From the NCBI GenBank assembly GCA_001443385.1, contig LDXP01000006.1:27984-62872 (forward strand): a stretch of DNA of 34,889 nt, given 5' to 3'. The translations under genes were made by a program, and so were the position numbers. The stretch comes from Candidatus Rokubacteria bacterium CSP1-6 (GTDB lineage: Bacteria > Methylomirabilota > Methylomirabilia > Rokubacteriales > CSP1-6). The notes beneath the pieces were generated by a model. The model did not search any database and had not been told where the DNA came from. It was given only the letters and a program-made list of their open reading frames with translations. Below, in pieces: positions 21,822-30,461 of the stretch; positions within the stretch are counted from its first letter, which is position 1; each line of letters begins with the position of its first letter.

Positions 21822-22737
21822 TCTCCAGCACCAGAGCCTGGAGGATCAGCTCGAATCCGACGATGAACGGGAGCACGCTCAGCATCACCGTCCCGGTCGA
21901 CGCGAACTGGTTGTGCAGGTACGACTGCAGCCAGGTGTAGGCGCCGAAGCACGTCCCGAATGCGAACAGCGGCAGCCCGGTGAGCATGAACAGCGCCACG
22001 GGCGAGAAATCCCGCAGCACGTGTTTACGGTAGAACCGGTACCAGTAGCCGCGGAACAGGTGGAGGGGGAACGAGCACAGGATCCGGCCGACACTCATGG
22101 AGGAGCGCTCGCGACCGTAGCGTGCGGGCAGCGCGATATCCATGACGCGCACGTTGAAGATGTTCAGGTTGATCAGCATATCGTTTTCGAAGAAGTAGCG
22201 CTTCGAGATGCGCTCCAGGTCCAACAGTCTCAACGCCGCTGCGTGGATCGCGAGGTACCCGTTCTGCGGGTCGAAGACGTTCCAGTAGCCGGAGGCGAGC
22301 TTGGTCAGGAATGTCAGGACGAAGTTGCCGGCGAGCCGGTGCTTTGGCATCACGCTGAGCTCGCGATCGAAGAGGAAGCGGTTCCCCTTGGTGTAGTCGC
22401 AGCGGCCGTCGATGATGGGAGTCAGCAGGCGTGGCAGATGCGCCGGATCCATCTGACCGTCGCCATCCATCTTCGCGGCGATGTCGTCGCCCCGGCGCAG
22501 GGCCTCGCCGAATCCCGAGATCGTGGCGGCGCCGACGCCCTGGTTCGCAGCGTGCCGGATCACCGTGACGCGCGGATCGCCCACCGCGAGGGCCGCCGCC
22601 GCCGTCGCGTCGGCGCTGCCGTCGTCCACCACGGTGATCGCGTCGACCCACGCCGGGAGGCTCTTGATCACGTCCGCGATGTGGTCGGCCACGTTGTAAG
22701 CGGGGATGACGACGTGGATGCGCGCGTCACGGAACAT
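21730..22737 (-). CDS. GT2 glycosyltransferase with C-terminal membrane helices (dolichol-phosphate-sugar synthase-like)
   Basis: A 335-residue family 2 glycosyltransferase. The N-terminal GT-A fold has HVVIPAYNV, VVDDGSADAT and the nucleotide/metal site KMDGDGQMDP (about residues 89-98). Two hydrophobic segments near residues 246-270 and 283-305 anchor it. This layout resembles enzymes that load a sugar on a polyprenyl phosphate. It is the last gene of a three-gene minus-strand run with a methyltransferase and another GT2. Its last 92 bases overlap the DUF1850 gene on the other strand, and its Ser/Pro-rich C-terminus may be affected by the same breakpoint. Confidence 0.9.
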   Translation of the reverse strand: MFRDARIHVVIPAYNVADHIADVIKSLPAWVDAITVVDDGSADATAAAALAVGDPRVTVIRHAANQGVGAATISGFGEALRRGDDIAAKMDGDGQMDPAHLPRLLTPIIDGRCDYTKGNRFLFDRELSVMPKHRLAGNFVLTFLTKLASGYWNVFDPQNGYLAIHAAALRLLDLERISKRYFFENDMLINLNIFNVRVMDIALPARYGRERSSMSVGRILCSFPLHLFRGYWYRFYRKHVLRDFSPVALFMLTGLPLFAFGTCFGAYTWLQSYLHNQFASTGTVMLSVLPFIVGFELILQALVLEIRETLQSQPSAALRLPPGSSSNVRPSSPSG

Positions 22738-22752
22738 GGGGGCATCCTCCGC

Positions 22753-23715
22753 TCATTTGCGGCCGCAGAAGAACATGGTGCCGGCCCGCGCCCGCTCACC
22801 GCCGGGGAACCGCTCGGCGTACGCCAAGAGCAGGCCCGGGAGCATGCACAGCGCGCCGGCGCACCGGTAGAGGAGCTCCCGGGCAAGCCCCGGGCGCCCG
22901 CAGGAACACGGCGTCGCCGCTCCCGGCAGGAGCGACAGCGCGATGTGGCCCGCGTTCTCGACGAGCGGTGACGGGGCGCTCCGGATTTCGCGGAAGCCCG
23001 CCGCCTCGAGCAGTCGCCGCGCCCCGGCGACCGAGGGAATGGCGACGTGGCGCGGCGCCTCGGTCACAGCGCTCCAGCGAGCCCCAAGCAGCCGGGCCTG
23101 GCCGCTGTCCATGACGGGCAGCCCGAGGAGCGCCCACCCGCCGGGCTTGAGCAACCGGAATACCCGCGCCAGGATCTCGTGCGGATTCGGGATGTGTTCG
23201 AGCACGTAGATCATGAGGACCGCATCGTACCGGTCGTCCTCGAGCGGCTGCGTCTCGAGCGTACCGTGGAGCACCGGCAGGCCGAGGCGCGCGCGCGCAT
23301 ACTCCACGTCGGTCTTTGACATCTCGATGCCCTCGACTTCGTAGCCCGCTCTCCGGAGGCAGTCGAGGAACAGCCCGCTGCCGCAGCCGACCTCGAGAAC
23401 GCGGCCCGCGGTCAGCCCGGTCAGACGCCGGAAGATCTCGAGCCGCCGCCGGTACCCGCGCCCGTAGAAGAGCCGCCACTCAAGCGCACCCAGCACGGCG
23501 CGGAGCCCGGCGCGGGGCGTCTCATCGGGCTTGAAGGTGTAGTCGGGGGTGTAGAGAGCGGCGAGCGTGTCGGGAGCCGGCAGGGGATCCAGGGTGGCGG
23601 AGCCACACTCCTCGCAGCGGAGGAAGTCGTACGTCCCGCCCGCGATGCCGTAGTGGTCCCGCACGGCCGGGTAAAGGATCACCACGCGCGGCGAGCGGCA
23701 GAAGAGGCAGCCCAT
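22753..23715 (-). CDS. Class I SAM-dependent methyltransferase with N-terminal zinc ribbon
   Basis: A 320-residue protein. A four-cysteine ribbon (C3, C6, C34, C37) precedes a Rossmann methyltransferase domain. Motif I is VLEVGCGSG (about residues 106-114), followed by the acidic end of strand 2 (IEMSKTD), the post-I block YDAVLMIYVLEHIPNP and LLKPGGWALLGLP. The N-terminal ribbon plus methyltransferase pattern is common in sugar or lipid-glycan modifying clusters. The start overlaps the upstream glycosyltransferase stop by one base (TGATG). Upstream in-frame sequence is a shadow of that gene and is excluded. The sugar or lipid target is unknown. Confidence 0.9.
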   Translation of the reverse strand: MGCLFCRSPRVVILYPAVRDHYGIAGGTYDFLRCEECGSATLDPLPAPDTLAALYTPDYTFKPDETPRAGLRAVLGALEWRLFYGRGYRRRLEIFRRLTGLTAGRVLEVGCGSGLFLDCLRRAGYEVEGIEMSKTDVEYARARLGLPVLHGTLETQPLEDDRYDAVLMIYVLEHIPNPHEILARVFRLLKPGGWALLGLPVMDSGQARLLGARWSAVTEAPRHVAIPSVAGARRLLEAAGFREIRSAPSPLVENAGHIALSLLPGAATPCSCGRPGLARELLYRCAGALCMLPGLLLAYAERFPGGERARAGTMFFCGRK

Positions 23716-24782
23716 CAGTCCTTCAGCGCCAGCTCCCGGAGGCCCAAGTGATGGGTCTGGAACCACCGCCGGACTTGGCGCGGGGTGACCTTCCCCAGCG
23801 CCTGGACCTGGCGCCGGCGGCGCCACATCTCGGGGAGGCGCGCGAAGGCGGCCCGGTAAGCGCGCAGGAGGATCGCGACCATGGACCACACGGACGTCTG
23901 GCCCGCCAAGCCGGCCGCGGCCCCACGCCCGGAGAGCGCACCGTACGCCTGGACGAGGTAGCGCGCCAGGGTGTAGCCCACGCTGGCCACGATCAGGCCC
24001 GGCGGGAAGCATTTGACCACGACCCAGATGCGGTTGCGCTCGACCTGGAATGCCTTGAAGGGCGAGTATGGGGCGCTGGAGCCCGAGTACTTGTGAAACA
24101 CGACCGCGTCGGGCACGTAGCGGCATGTCCATCCGGCCAGGCGGCCTCGCAGCCCCAGGTCCGTGTCCTCGCAGTACGCGAAGAAGTCCTCGTCGAAGAG
24201 GCCGATCTCATCGAGCATCGCGCGTCGGTACAGCGCGGCGCACCCGCTGGGGACCAAGGCTTCCTCCTCGTGCGAGAACCGCCCGTCGTCCCGCTCGAGC
24301 CGCCCCCGGCCGCGGCCGATGCCGTCGCGGGAGAGGAGCAGCCCTGCGCTGTCCAGCACGCCGTCCTGCCCGCGCACGTAGATCTTCGAGGCGCACATGC
24401 CGACCCGCGGGTCCGCTTCGGCGGCCCGAATCAGCGCGTCGATCCAGCCGGCGTCCGCCACGGCGTCGTTGTTCAGCAGGGCGAGATAGGCGCCCTTGGC
24501 CGCGCGGATGCCCACGTTGGTCCCGCCCGCGAAGCCCAGGTTGGTGGGGCTCTCGATCAGGTGAATGCGGCTCCCGTAGGCCGCCCTCAGGAGCGCGACG
24601 GAGCCGTCGGTCGAGCCGTTGTCCACGACGATGATCTCCAGGCTCGGGTAGGACTGTCGGGCGATAGAGCCGAGACAATCGGGGAGGTAGGTGATGCCGT
24701 TCCAATTCACGACGACGACCGAAACCGGGGGACGGTCGGTCGGGAATGGCCGCGGTGGAGCGGGGTGGGGCTCTAATCCCAT
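23715..24782 (-). CDS. GT2 glycosyltransferase, rhamnosyltransferase-like
   Basis: A 355-residue family 2 glycosyltransferase. It contains VSVVVVNWNG, IIVVDNGSTDGS, the LLNNDAV metal/sugar-nucleotide motif, SGCAALYRR, and the late EDTDLGLR acceptor-side motif. The C-terminal part has a hydrophobic segment near PPGLIVASVGYTLARYLV and a basic tail. These traits are typical of surface-polysaccharide glycosyltransferases. The ATG at 24782 is preferred to one 28 codons upstream, which would run over the divergent methyltransferase start; no clear ribosome site is seen for either. It is the first gene of the GT2-methyltransferase-GT2 operon. Confidence 0.9.
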   Translation of the reverse strand: MGLEPHPAPPRPFPTDRPPVSVVVVNWNGITYLPDCLGSIARQSYPSLEIIVVDNGSTDGSVALLRAAYGSRIHLIESPTNLGFAGGTNVGIRAAKGAYLALLNNDAVADAGWIDALIRAAEADPRVGMCASKIYVRGQDGVLDSAGLLLSRDGIGRGRGRLERDDGRFSHEEEALVPSGCAALYRRAMLDEIGLFDEDFFAYCEDTDLGLRGRLAGWTCRYVPDAVVFHKYSGSSAPYSPFKAFQVERNRIWVVVKCFPPGLIVASVGYTLARYLVQAYGALSGRGAAAGLAGQTSVWSMVAILLRAYRAAFARLPEMWRRRRQVQALGKVTPRQVRRWFQTHHLGLRELALKD

Positions 24783-24858
24783 AGCGGCCGTCGCCACATG
24801 TGTGCGAGACTCAAGTCGACTCACCCCGCCATCACTATAGCGCAGGGAGGGGAGGAGC

Positions 24859-25629
24859 ATGACCACGAATTCCGCAGGAGCGCCCCCGGGGGAGACGTTC
24901 GACTATGAGGCGTACCAGGACCATCTCTACCTCGTCCGCACCTTCGGGCCCACCGCGCTGTTCATGGATCGGGTGATCAGGAAGGTCGCGCGGCCGCTCA
25001 GGGGACTCCGCGTGCTGGACCTCGGGTGCGGCACCGGGCACCTCAGCCTGCTGATGGAGCAGCACAACACGGTGGTGTCCTACGATCCGGCCTTGCAGGG
25101 CGTGCGCACCACGCGCGCCCGGCGCAAGACTCGGGGTGGCTGCATCGTGGGCGGCGGGGAGCAGTTGCCCTTCCGCGACGAGAGCTTTGACTGCGTGCTC
25201 CTCATCGACGTGCTTGAGCACATCCGCGGTGACGTCCAGGTCGCCGCGGAGATTCGCCGAGTGCTGCGGCCGGGTGGGCGGGTGCTGTGCATGGTCCCCG
25301 AGAACCAGCGCCTCTACTCGAGGATCGATGCGGCCAACGGCCACGTGCGGCGGTACAGCCGCGACGAGCTGCTGCGGGTCTTCGCACCCTGCATGCCTGA
25401 GGTCCTGTTCGACTACGGGTTCCCGTTCATGCGGCTGTACCTGAACCTGCTGGCCCGGGTCCACGACGCGGTGGTGCCGCAGGCCGAGCCCACCGGGCTC
25501 AAGCGCCTGGGCCTGAGCCTCCTCTCCAGGATCCTCATCGCGGTCTTTTCCTTGGACCTGCTGTTCGCCGGGAACTTCCACGGCGTCGAGATCGTGGCCC
25601 TGCTCCGGAAGCCCGGCTCAGCGAGGTAG
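24859..25629 (+). CDS. Class I SAM-dependent methyltransferase
   Basis: A 256-residue Rossmann methyltransferase (Methyltransf_11-like). Motif I is VLDLGCGTGHL (about residues 52-62). Later come EQLPFRDESFDCVLLIDVLEHI and VLRPGGRVLCMVP. The C-terminal third is hydrophobic (LLSRILIAVFSLDLLFAGN), suggesting membrane association and a lipid-linked or surface-glycan substrate. GGGAGGGGAGGAGC immediately before the ATG is a strong ribosome site. It is divergent from the GT2 gene. Its last 12 bases overlap the end of the convergent membrane/TPR gene. Confidence 0.9.
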   Translation: MTTNSAGAPPGETFDYEAYQDHLYLVRTFGPTALFMDRVIRKVARPLRGLRVLDLGCGTGHLSLLMEQHNTVVSYDPALQGVRTTRARRKTRGGCIVGGGEQLPFRDESFDCVLLIDVLEHIRGDVQVAAEIRRVLRPGGRVLCMVPENQRLYSRIDAANGHVRRYSRDELLRVFAPCMPEVLFDYGFPFMRLYLNLLARVHDAVVPQAEPTGLKRLGLSLLSRILIAVFSLDLLFAGNFHGVEIVALLRKPGSAR

Positions 25630-28041
25630 CCGGCTCAACTCCTCCCGGACGCGCCAGGCGAGGTAGCTGCGCGGCTGGAGGCGCACGAACTGCTCCAGGT
25701 GGCGCCGGGCGGCCGCTTGGTCCCCTCGACGCTGATCGATCAGGGCGAGGCCGTACTGGGCGTTCGCCAGCTTCGGGTCCAGACCGATGGCGGCCCGCTG
25801 CTCGGCGACCGCGTCGTCGAGCTGACCCAGGGAGAGGTACGCGAAGCCGAGATCGCTGTGGACCCTGGCGCTCTGCGGCTCGAGGTGGAGGGAGGCCTTC
25901 AGTTCGGCCACGCCCTCGGCGAGCCGCCCGGCGCCGAGAAGCTGCCGGCCCCGTCGCGCATGCTCGTCTGCTTCCTGGAGGCGGACCGCGTTGGCATGTC
26001 CCGCCGCGAGCTCCTGCTCGCGCTCCACGACCGTGCCGGCGCGGCGGTACGCCTCCAACAGCGCGGGATAGACGGCGACCATCCCGGGAGCCGCCGCGCG
26101 CGCGCGTTCGAGATGGGCGATCGCTTCGCGGTGGTTGCCGGTCTCGAGGAGGGCTCGACCCATCTGATAGAGCACCGTCGGATCCTGGGTGAGGCGCAGT
26201 AGCTTTCGGTAGAAGACGACGGCCGCGCCCACGTTGCCCTTGGCCCAATGGGCGACGGCGAGCCCATGGTAGGTGTCGAGGCGCGCGCGCTCGCTCCGGA
26301 CGTGTTCGAACATCTGGATGGCCTGATCGTACGCTCCCACCGTGAGTTCGGCGGCCCCGAGCAGGGCGTAGCCGGCGGAGGATCCAGTCTCGGCGATGTT
26401 GCGCCGCAGCTCCGTTTCCACGGCGGGGAGCGCGCCTCGATCGGCGAGCGCGCGCCTCAGGAACACCAGACTGTTGGCGGGCTTGACGATCCGGTATTCG
26501 TCCCGAGCAATGATCGGCGCAAGATGGTCGGCGCGCCGGAGGTACACCAGCGCCACATCATCCCAGTACACGAGGGCCCACTGCGGCGAGGCCAGCGCGA
26601 TGTCCACGCCGGGCAAGGCTTCCTCGACGTTCTCTCCCGCATACACCGGGTAGTCCACCAGGGCGACGTCGAACCCGTAGGTCGCCTGCAGGCGGTCCAG
26701 ATGCTGCGGGTAGATGCGCGCGAAGTGGATCTCCTCGACCAGTCCGGGGGGGACGTAACCGCGTCCGTCGATGATCGGCGCCCGGCGTGGGAAGTCCCGC
26801 CAGGTCAGGTAGCCGCCCCAGTGGAAGGTGTTGAATATCCGCCCGGTCAGCCCGATGCGGTCCAGATACCGCAGGGCGCCTTCAGGGACGAATCGCTCGT
26901 CCATTCCGATGCCGGTGGTCTTGCGCGGATCGGCCAACGACTCCACGCTCGCGACGGTCAGCGCAGTCGCCGCGACGCCGCCGGTGGTCCCGGCCAGCGC
27001 GACCCCCAGCGCGAGCCGGGCCCACGCGGGCTTCAGGCGCCCGGCGATCGCGCTCAGGTTCCTCGCCAGGATCGGACCGCAGGCGATGCCCAGGAGGAAG
27101 ACGAACCGGACCGCCGACAGGCCCAAATAGACGAACGGTGCCGCGACGAGCAGAGACACGAGCGGCAGGCGGCGGGCGAGGAGGACGAAGGTCCCGCTCA
27201 GGAGTGCCACCAGGATGAGCGCGCCGGGGTGCGACGAGAAGGTCGGCGGCTGCAGCTCGAGAATCTCCTGCGTGAACCACGGGGACGCCGCGAGGCGGAA
27301 CGGTAGGGTCACGGCATCGCTGCCGTACGGGTTGAGGAGGGAGGCGACGGCCACTCCGGCGAAGACGAGGGCGACCGTCTTGAGCTGGGCGGCCGAGGGC
27401 GTGCCCGGCGGCTCGACGCCGCGCCAGCGGCCGATCCAGCGGAGCAGCAGCCCGCCCCCCAGCACCGCCGCAAAGGGACCCGCGCTCACCACCGCGCTCG
27501 GATGGACGTTGACCCACAACACCTGGACGGCTGGCAGGGCGTAGAGGAAGCGGCGGCCCCCGTGCAGGTAGGCGTCGAGCGCGTAGACCGTGAAGGCGAG
27601 GAAGAGCATCAGGATCATGTCCGGGCGCTCCGCGAAGCGGTGCCGGATCATGAGCAAGACGCCCAGGATCACCGCCGCGGCGACAGCGAGGGACAGCGGG
27701 CGATCTGCCGCCCGCTGGTCCGGCAGGGACGCGTCCTTCCACAGCACCCAGGCGGCCGTCGCCACGATGGCGCTTTTCAGGAGGATCACCCCCGCGAGGT
27801 CGGCCCCGGCGTATGCGAGGTAGAGGACGACGTCGAAGAGCCACTCGGTGTTGTAGTAGGGCATGCCGGCGCTCGGGAAGGTGAAGGGCTCGTGCTGGGG
27901 AAAGCCCCGCAGCTTCACCATCTCGCGGCCGAGGGCGAGGTGGGCCCAGGCGTCGGAGTCCTCGACCTTGGTGATTCCCAGCGTGAAGGCCGAGCCCACC
28001 ACGAGGCCGCCGAGGATCCACGGGAGGATGCGGGCCATCAC
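25618..28041 (-). CDS. Multi-span membrane protein with C-terminal TPR repeats, GT-C-like N-terminus
   Basis: An 807-residue protein. The first ~365 residues carry about nine to eleven hydrophobic segments. An acidic EDSDAWAHLALGR motif in the first periplasmic loop recalls the D-x-D/E-x-D loop of GT-C glycosyltransferases and a widespread membrane/TPR family with D-x-D-x-W-x-H-L. A soluble middle region contains GGYLTW and IIDGRGYVPP. From about residue 545 to the end, TPR units follow (for example GLAVAHWAKGNVGAAVVFYR, ALLETGNHREAIAHLERAR, DLGFAYLSLGQLDDAVAEQR). It sits in a glycan-modification neighbourhood, so a role in surface glycan transfer is plausible but unproven. The second ATG at 28038 is an equally good start. 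Confidence 0.82.
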   Translation of the reverse strand: MMARILPWILGGLVVGSAFTLGITKVEDSDAWAHLALGREMVKLRGFPQHEPFTFPSAGMPYYNTEWLFDVVLYLAYAGADLAGVILLKSAIVATAAWVLWKDASLPDQRAADRPLSLAVAAAVILGVLLMIRHRFAERPDMILMLFLAFTVYALDAYLHGGRRFLYALPAVQVLWVNVHPSAVVSAGPFAAVLGGGLLLRWIGRWRGVEPPGTPSAAQLKTVALVFAGVAVASLLNPYGSDAVTLPFRLAASPWFTQEILELQPPTFSSHPGALILVALLSGTFVLLARRLPLVSLLVAAPFVYLGLSAVRFVFLLGIACGPILARNLSAIAGRLKPAWARLALGVALAGTTGGVAATALTVASVESLADPRKTTGIGMDERFVPEGALRYLDRIGLTGRIFNTFHWGGYLTWRDFPRRAPIIDGRGYVPPGLVEEIHFARIYPQHLDRLQATYGFDVALVDYPVYAGENVEEALPGVDIALASPQWALVYWDDVALVYLRRADHLAPIIARDEYRIVKPANSLVFLRRALADRGALPAVETELRRNIAETGSSAGYALLGAAELTVGAYDQAIQMFEHVRSERARLDTYHGLAVAHWAKGNVGAAVVFYRKLLRLTQDPTVLYQMGRALLETGNHREAIAHLERARAAAPGMVAVYPALLEAYRRAGTVVEREQELAAGHANAVRLQEADEHARRGRQLLGAGRLAEGVAELKASLHLEPQSARVHSDLGFAYLSLGQLDDAVAEQRAAIGLDPKLANAQYGLALIDQRRGDQAAARRHLEQFVRLQPRSYLAWRVREELSRLPR

Positions 28042-28232
28042 CGGCGGGCTCGATCAATCACCGCCGGCGGGCACGTCTGCCCCGGCGGCTGACCTGCTGC
28101 TGACCTGCACGCGATGATCGCTACGGGAGGAGGCCGGCGGCCCGCAGCGCCAGGCGCAGGCGGTGCCGCGCGTCTTCTTCGGAACTGCGGTCCGCTGAGG
28201 TTGCCATCGCTGGGGGTGAGAGGTTGAGCACT

Positions 28233-28262
28233 CTTATACCACAGGGGGGCCGCCGACGGCAA
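28233..28262 (-). promoter_or_regulatory. Candidate promoter of the membrane/TPR gene
   Basis: On the minus strand TTGCCG (28262-28257) is followed after 18 bases by TATAAG (28238-28233, 5 of 6 to consensus). The interval 28042-28327 is otherwise gene-free. It holds a possible 28-codon leader ORF at 28121-28207 and a doubled GCTGACCTGC (28088-28097 and 28099-28108). The leader to the TPR gene would be about 185 bases. Confidence 0.4.
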
Positions 28263-28327
28263 CCGTCTAGGAGCGATCGCGCGGCAGCGGTCGCACGGGG
28301 CCCAGATTGCTCACGAAGAGCTACATC

Positions 28328-30367
28328 CTAGAAGAGCGGGGCGTCCTTGGCGCGGGCGCGCTGGAGGGCGTAGACGAGGGCCAGGCCGATGATGCCGCCG
28401 ATGTCGGAGTAGAGCCCGGGCTTGACGAGGGCGATGGCCGAGACGAAGAGGATGACGCGCTCGTGCCAGCGGGCTTCGGTGATCAGGTACCCCTGCATGG
28501 CGCCTGCCAGCGCGTACATCCCGATGGAGGCGCTCACGAAGATGTGGAGCGCCTCGATCCACGTGGTGTTGATCAGGAGCATCTGGGGGGCGGTGATGAA
28601 CATGTAGGGCAGGAGAAAGGTCCGCATGTCCAGCGAGAACGCCCGCCACCCCGTCTTGATGGGGTCTGAGCGGGCGATTCCGGCAGCGGCGTAGGCGGCG
28701 AGGCCGACGGGCGGGGTGTCGTCGGCGAGAATCCCGAAGTAGAAGACGAAGAGGTGCACGGCGATGATGGGGATCTCGAGGCCGTTCTCCCGTCCCACGG
28801 CGATCAGCGCCGGCGCGGTGAGGGTGGCCATGATGATGTAGGTCGGCGTCGTGGGGACGCCCATGCCGAGGATCAAGCAGGCCACCATCGTCAGAAAGAG
28901 CCCCAGGTAGAGGTTTCCCGCCGAGAGGTCCACGACGATCCCTGAAAGGTTCAGCCCAACCCCTGTGAGGGTCACGATCCCCACGATGATCCCGGCACCG
29001 GCGCAGGTGACGGCGACCGAGGCCATGTTCCGCGCCCCCATGTAGAGGGCCGCCACGAGCCGGAGCCCGGCCTCGGCCATGGCGGGCCCCACTCCCGCCG
29101 CGGGCTCATGGCCAGGGACGATCGGTCCCTTGCGAATTCCCTGGATCAGGCTGGAAAGGACGAACATCCCCATGGCGGCGACGATGGCCATGAAGGCCGA
29201 GGTCAGGGGCGTCATCTCCCGGGCGATCAGGTAGTAGAGGAGGACCCCGACGGGGATCAGGTAGTGGAGGCCCGAGAGGAACGTCGGCAGGAACCTCGGC
29301 AGCTCCTCCCGCGGCAGCCCCTTGATCCCGTGCTTGAGCGCCAGGAGGTGGACCGCCCCGAGGAGGGCGAGCTGGTCGATGATCGCCGGGAGCGCCGCGG
29401 CCTTGGCGATCTCCAGGTACGGGATCCTGAGCCACTCGGACATCACGAAGGCGGCGGCCCCCATGACGGGGGGCATCAGCTGGCCGTTGCCGCCCGCCGC
29501 CGTCTCGATCCCCCCGGCCACTTCGGGCTTGAACCCCACGCGCTTCATCAGCGGGATCGTCATCGAGCCGATGGTGGCGGTGTTGGCGATCGAGGAGCCG
29601 GTGATCGTCCCCATGAAGGCCGAGGCGACCACCGCGACCTTGGCGGGGCCGCCGCGCGTGCCGCCGAAGAGGGAGAAGGCCACGCGGATCAGGTACTCGC
29701 CGGCCCCGGTGCGTTCCAGGATCGCCCCGAAGAGGACGAAGGCGAAGACGAAGGTGGACGACACGCCTACCGGGATCCCGAAGATCCCCTCCGTGGTCAG
29801 ATAGAGGTGGCCGATCACCCGGCGGAGGGAGTAGCCCCGGTGGGAGAAGAGCTCGGGCATCCAGGGACCCAGGAAGGCGTAGAGGAGGAAGACCGCGGTG
29901 ATCGCCGGGAGCCAGAGTCCGACGGCCCGGCGCGTCCCCTCCAGGATCAGGAGCACGAGGACCAACCCCATGAGCGTGTCCATGGGCTCCGGGATACCGA
30001 CGCGGCGGATCAGCGCCTCGTGGTTGAGCGTGATGTAGAGCGCGGCATAGGCGCCGAGTCCTCCCAGGATCAGGTCGTACCACGGCAGGGTCGCCTGGCG
30101 TGCCCGCTTGGAGATCGGGTAGAAGAGAAAGCAGAGGACCATCGCGAAGGTCAGGTGGATCGACCGCTGGAGGACCCCGGGCAGCGTCCCCACGGCCGCG
30201 GTCCAGAGCTGGAAGGCCGTCATGGCGAGCGCAATGCCCCCCGCCAGCCAGAAGGACCAGCCCGCCAGCTCGCGCGCCCCGAACTCCGCCTCCCTGACGA
30301 GACGCTCGGCCTCGGCCACCCCGGCCTGCTCCTCGGGGCCAAGTCTGATCGGAGATGCGTCCGCCAT
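28328..30367 (-). CDS. TRAP transporter fused permease (DctQM type, TAXI-associated)
   Basis: A 679-residue inner-membrane protein. The N-terminal part (about 30-170) is the small DctQ-like four-helix domain. The rest is the DctM-like large domain with GTITGSSIANTATIGSMTIP, AAGGNGQLMPPVMGAAAFVM, LILGMGVPTTPTYI and the late FGILADDTPPVGLAAYAAAG, all hallmarks of TAXI-linked fused permeases. The start is ATG 30367, with AGGGGG contributed by the neighbouring hairpin repeat. A GTG six codons upstream lies inside that repeat. No TAXI receptor is adjacent; the likely partner is at 20286-21260. The permease would rejoin it if the 21.7-30.4 kb segment were inverted. Confidence 0.93.
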   Translation of the reverse strand: MADASPIRLGPEEQAGVAEAERLVREAEFGARELAGWSFWLAGGIALAMTAFQLWTAAVGTLPGVLQRSIHLTFAMVLCFLFYPISKRARQATLPWYDLILGGLGAYAALYITLNHEALIRRVGIPEPMDTLMGLVLVLLILEGTRRAVGLWLPAITAVFLLYAFLGPWMPELFSHRGYSLRRVIGHLYLTTEGIFGIPVGVSSTFVFAFVLFGAILERTGAGEYLIRVAFSLFGGTRGGPAKVAVVASAFMGTITGSSIANTATIGSMTIPLMKRVGFKPEVAGGIETAAGGNGQLMPPVMGAAAFVMSEWLRIPYLEIAKAAALPAIIDQLALLGAVHLLALKHGIKGLPREELPRFLPTFLSGLHYLIPVGVLLYYLIAREMTPLTSAFMAIVAAMGMFVLSSLIQGIRKGPIVPGHEPAAGVGPAMAEAGLRLVAALYMGARNMASVAVTCAGAGIIVGIVTLTGVGLNLSGIVVDLSAGNLYLGLFLTMVACLILGMGVPTTPTYIIMATLTAPALIAVGRENGLEIPIIAVHLFVFYFGILADDTPPVGLAAYAAAGIARSDPIKTGWRAFSLDMRTFLLPYMFITAPQMLLINTTWIEALHIFVSASIGMYALAGAMQGYLITEARWHERVILFVSAIALVKPGLYSDIGGIIGLALVYALQRARAKDAPLF

Positions 30368-30376
30368 GTGAGGTCG

Positions 30377-30460
30377 CCCCCTCACCTTTGTCCTCTCCCC
30401 CGGTGGGGGAGAGGAATCCGTCTATCCCTCGCCCCTCTGGGGAGAGGGCAGGGTGAGGGG
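30377..30460. repeat. Dispersed CCTCTCCCC hairpin repeat, family B, copy 2 (complete)
   Basis: Outer arms CCCCTCACC (30378-30386) and GGTGAGGGG (30452-30460) enclose two hairpins. One is CCTCTCCCCC (30392-30401), loop GGT, GGGGGAGAGG (30405-30414). The other is CCCTCGCCCC (30426-30435), loop TCT, GGGGAGAGGG (30439-30448), with one mismatch. The element fills the gap between the aminotransferase stop and the TRAP permease start, and coincides with the second putative inversion boundary. Confidence 0.8.
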
Positions 30461-30461
30461 A

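Noticed and set aside
28121-28207. 28-codon minus-strand ORF upstream of the membrane/TPR gene
   Set aside because: No ribosome site and no recognisable domain. Kept only as an observation about the leader, not annotated as a gene.
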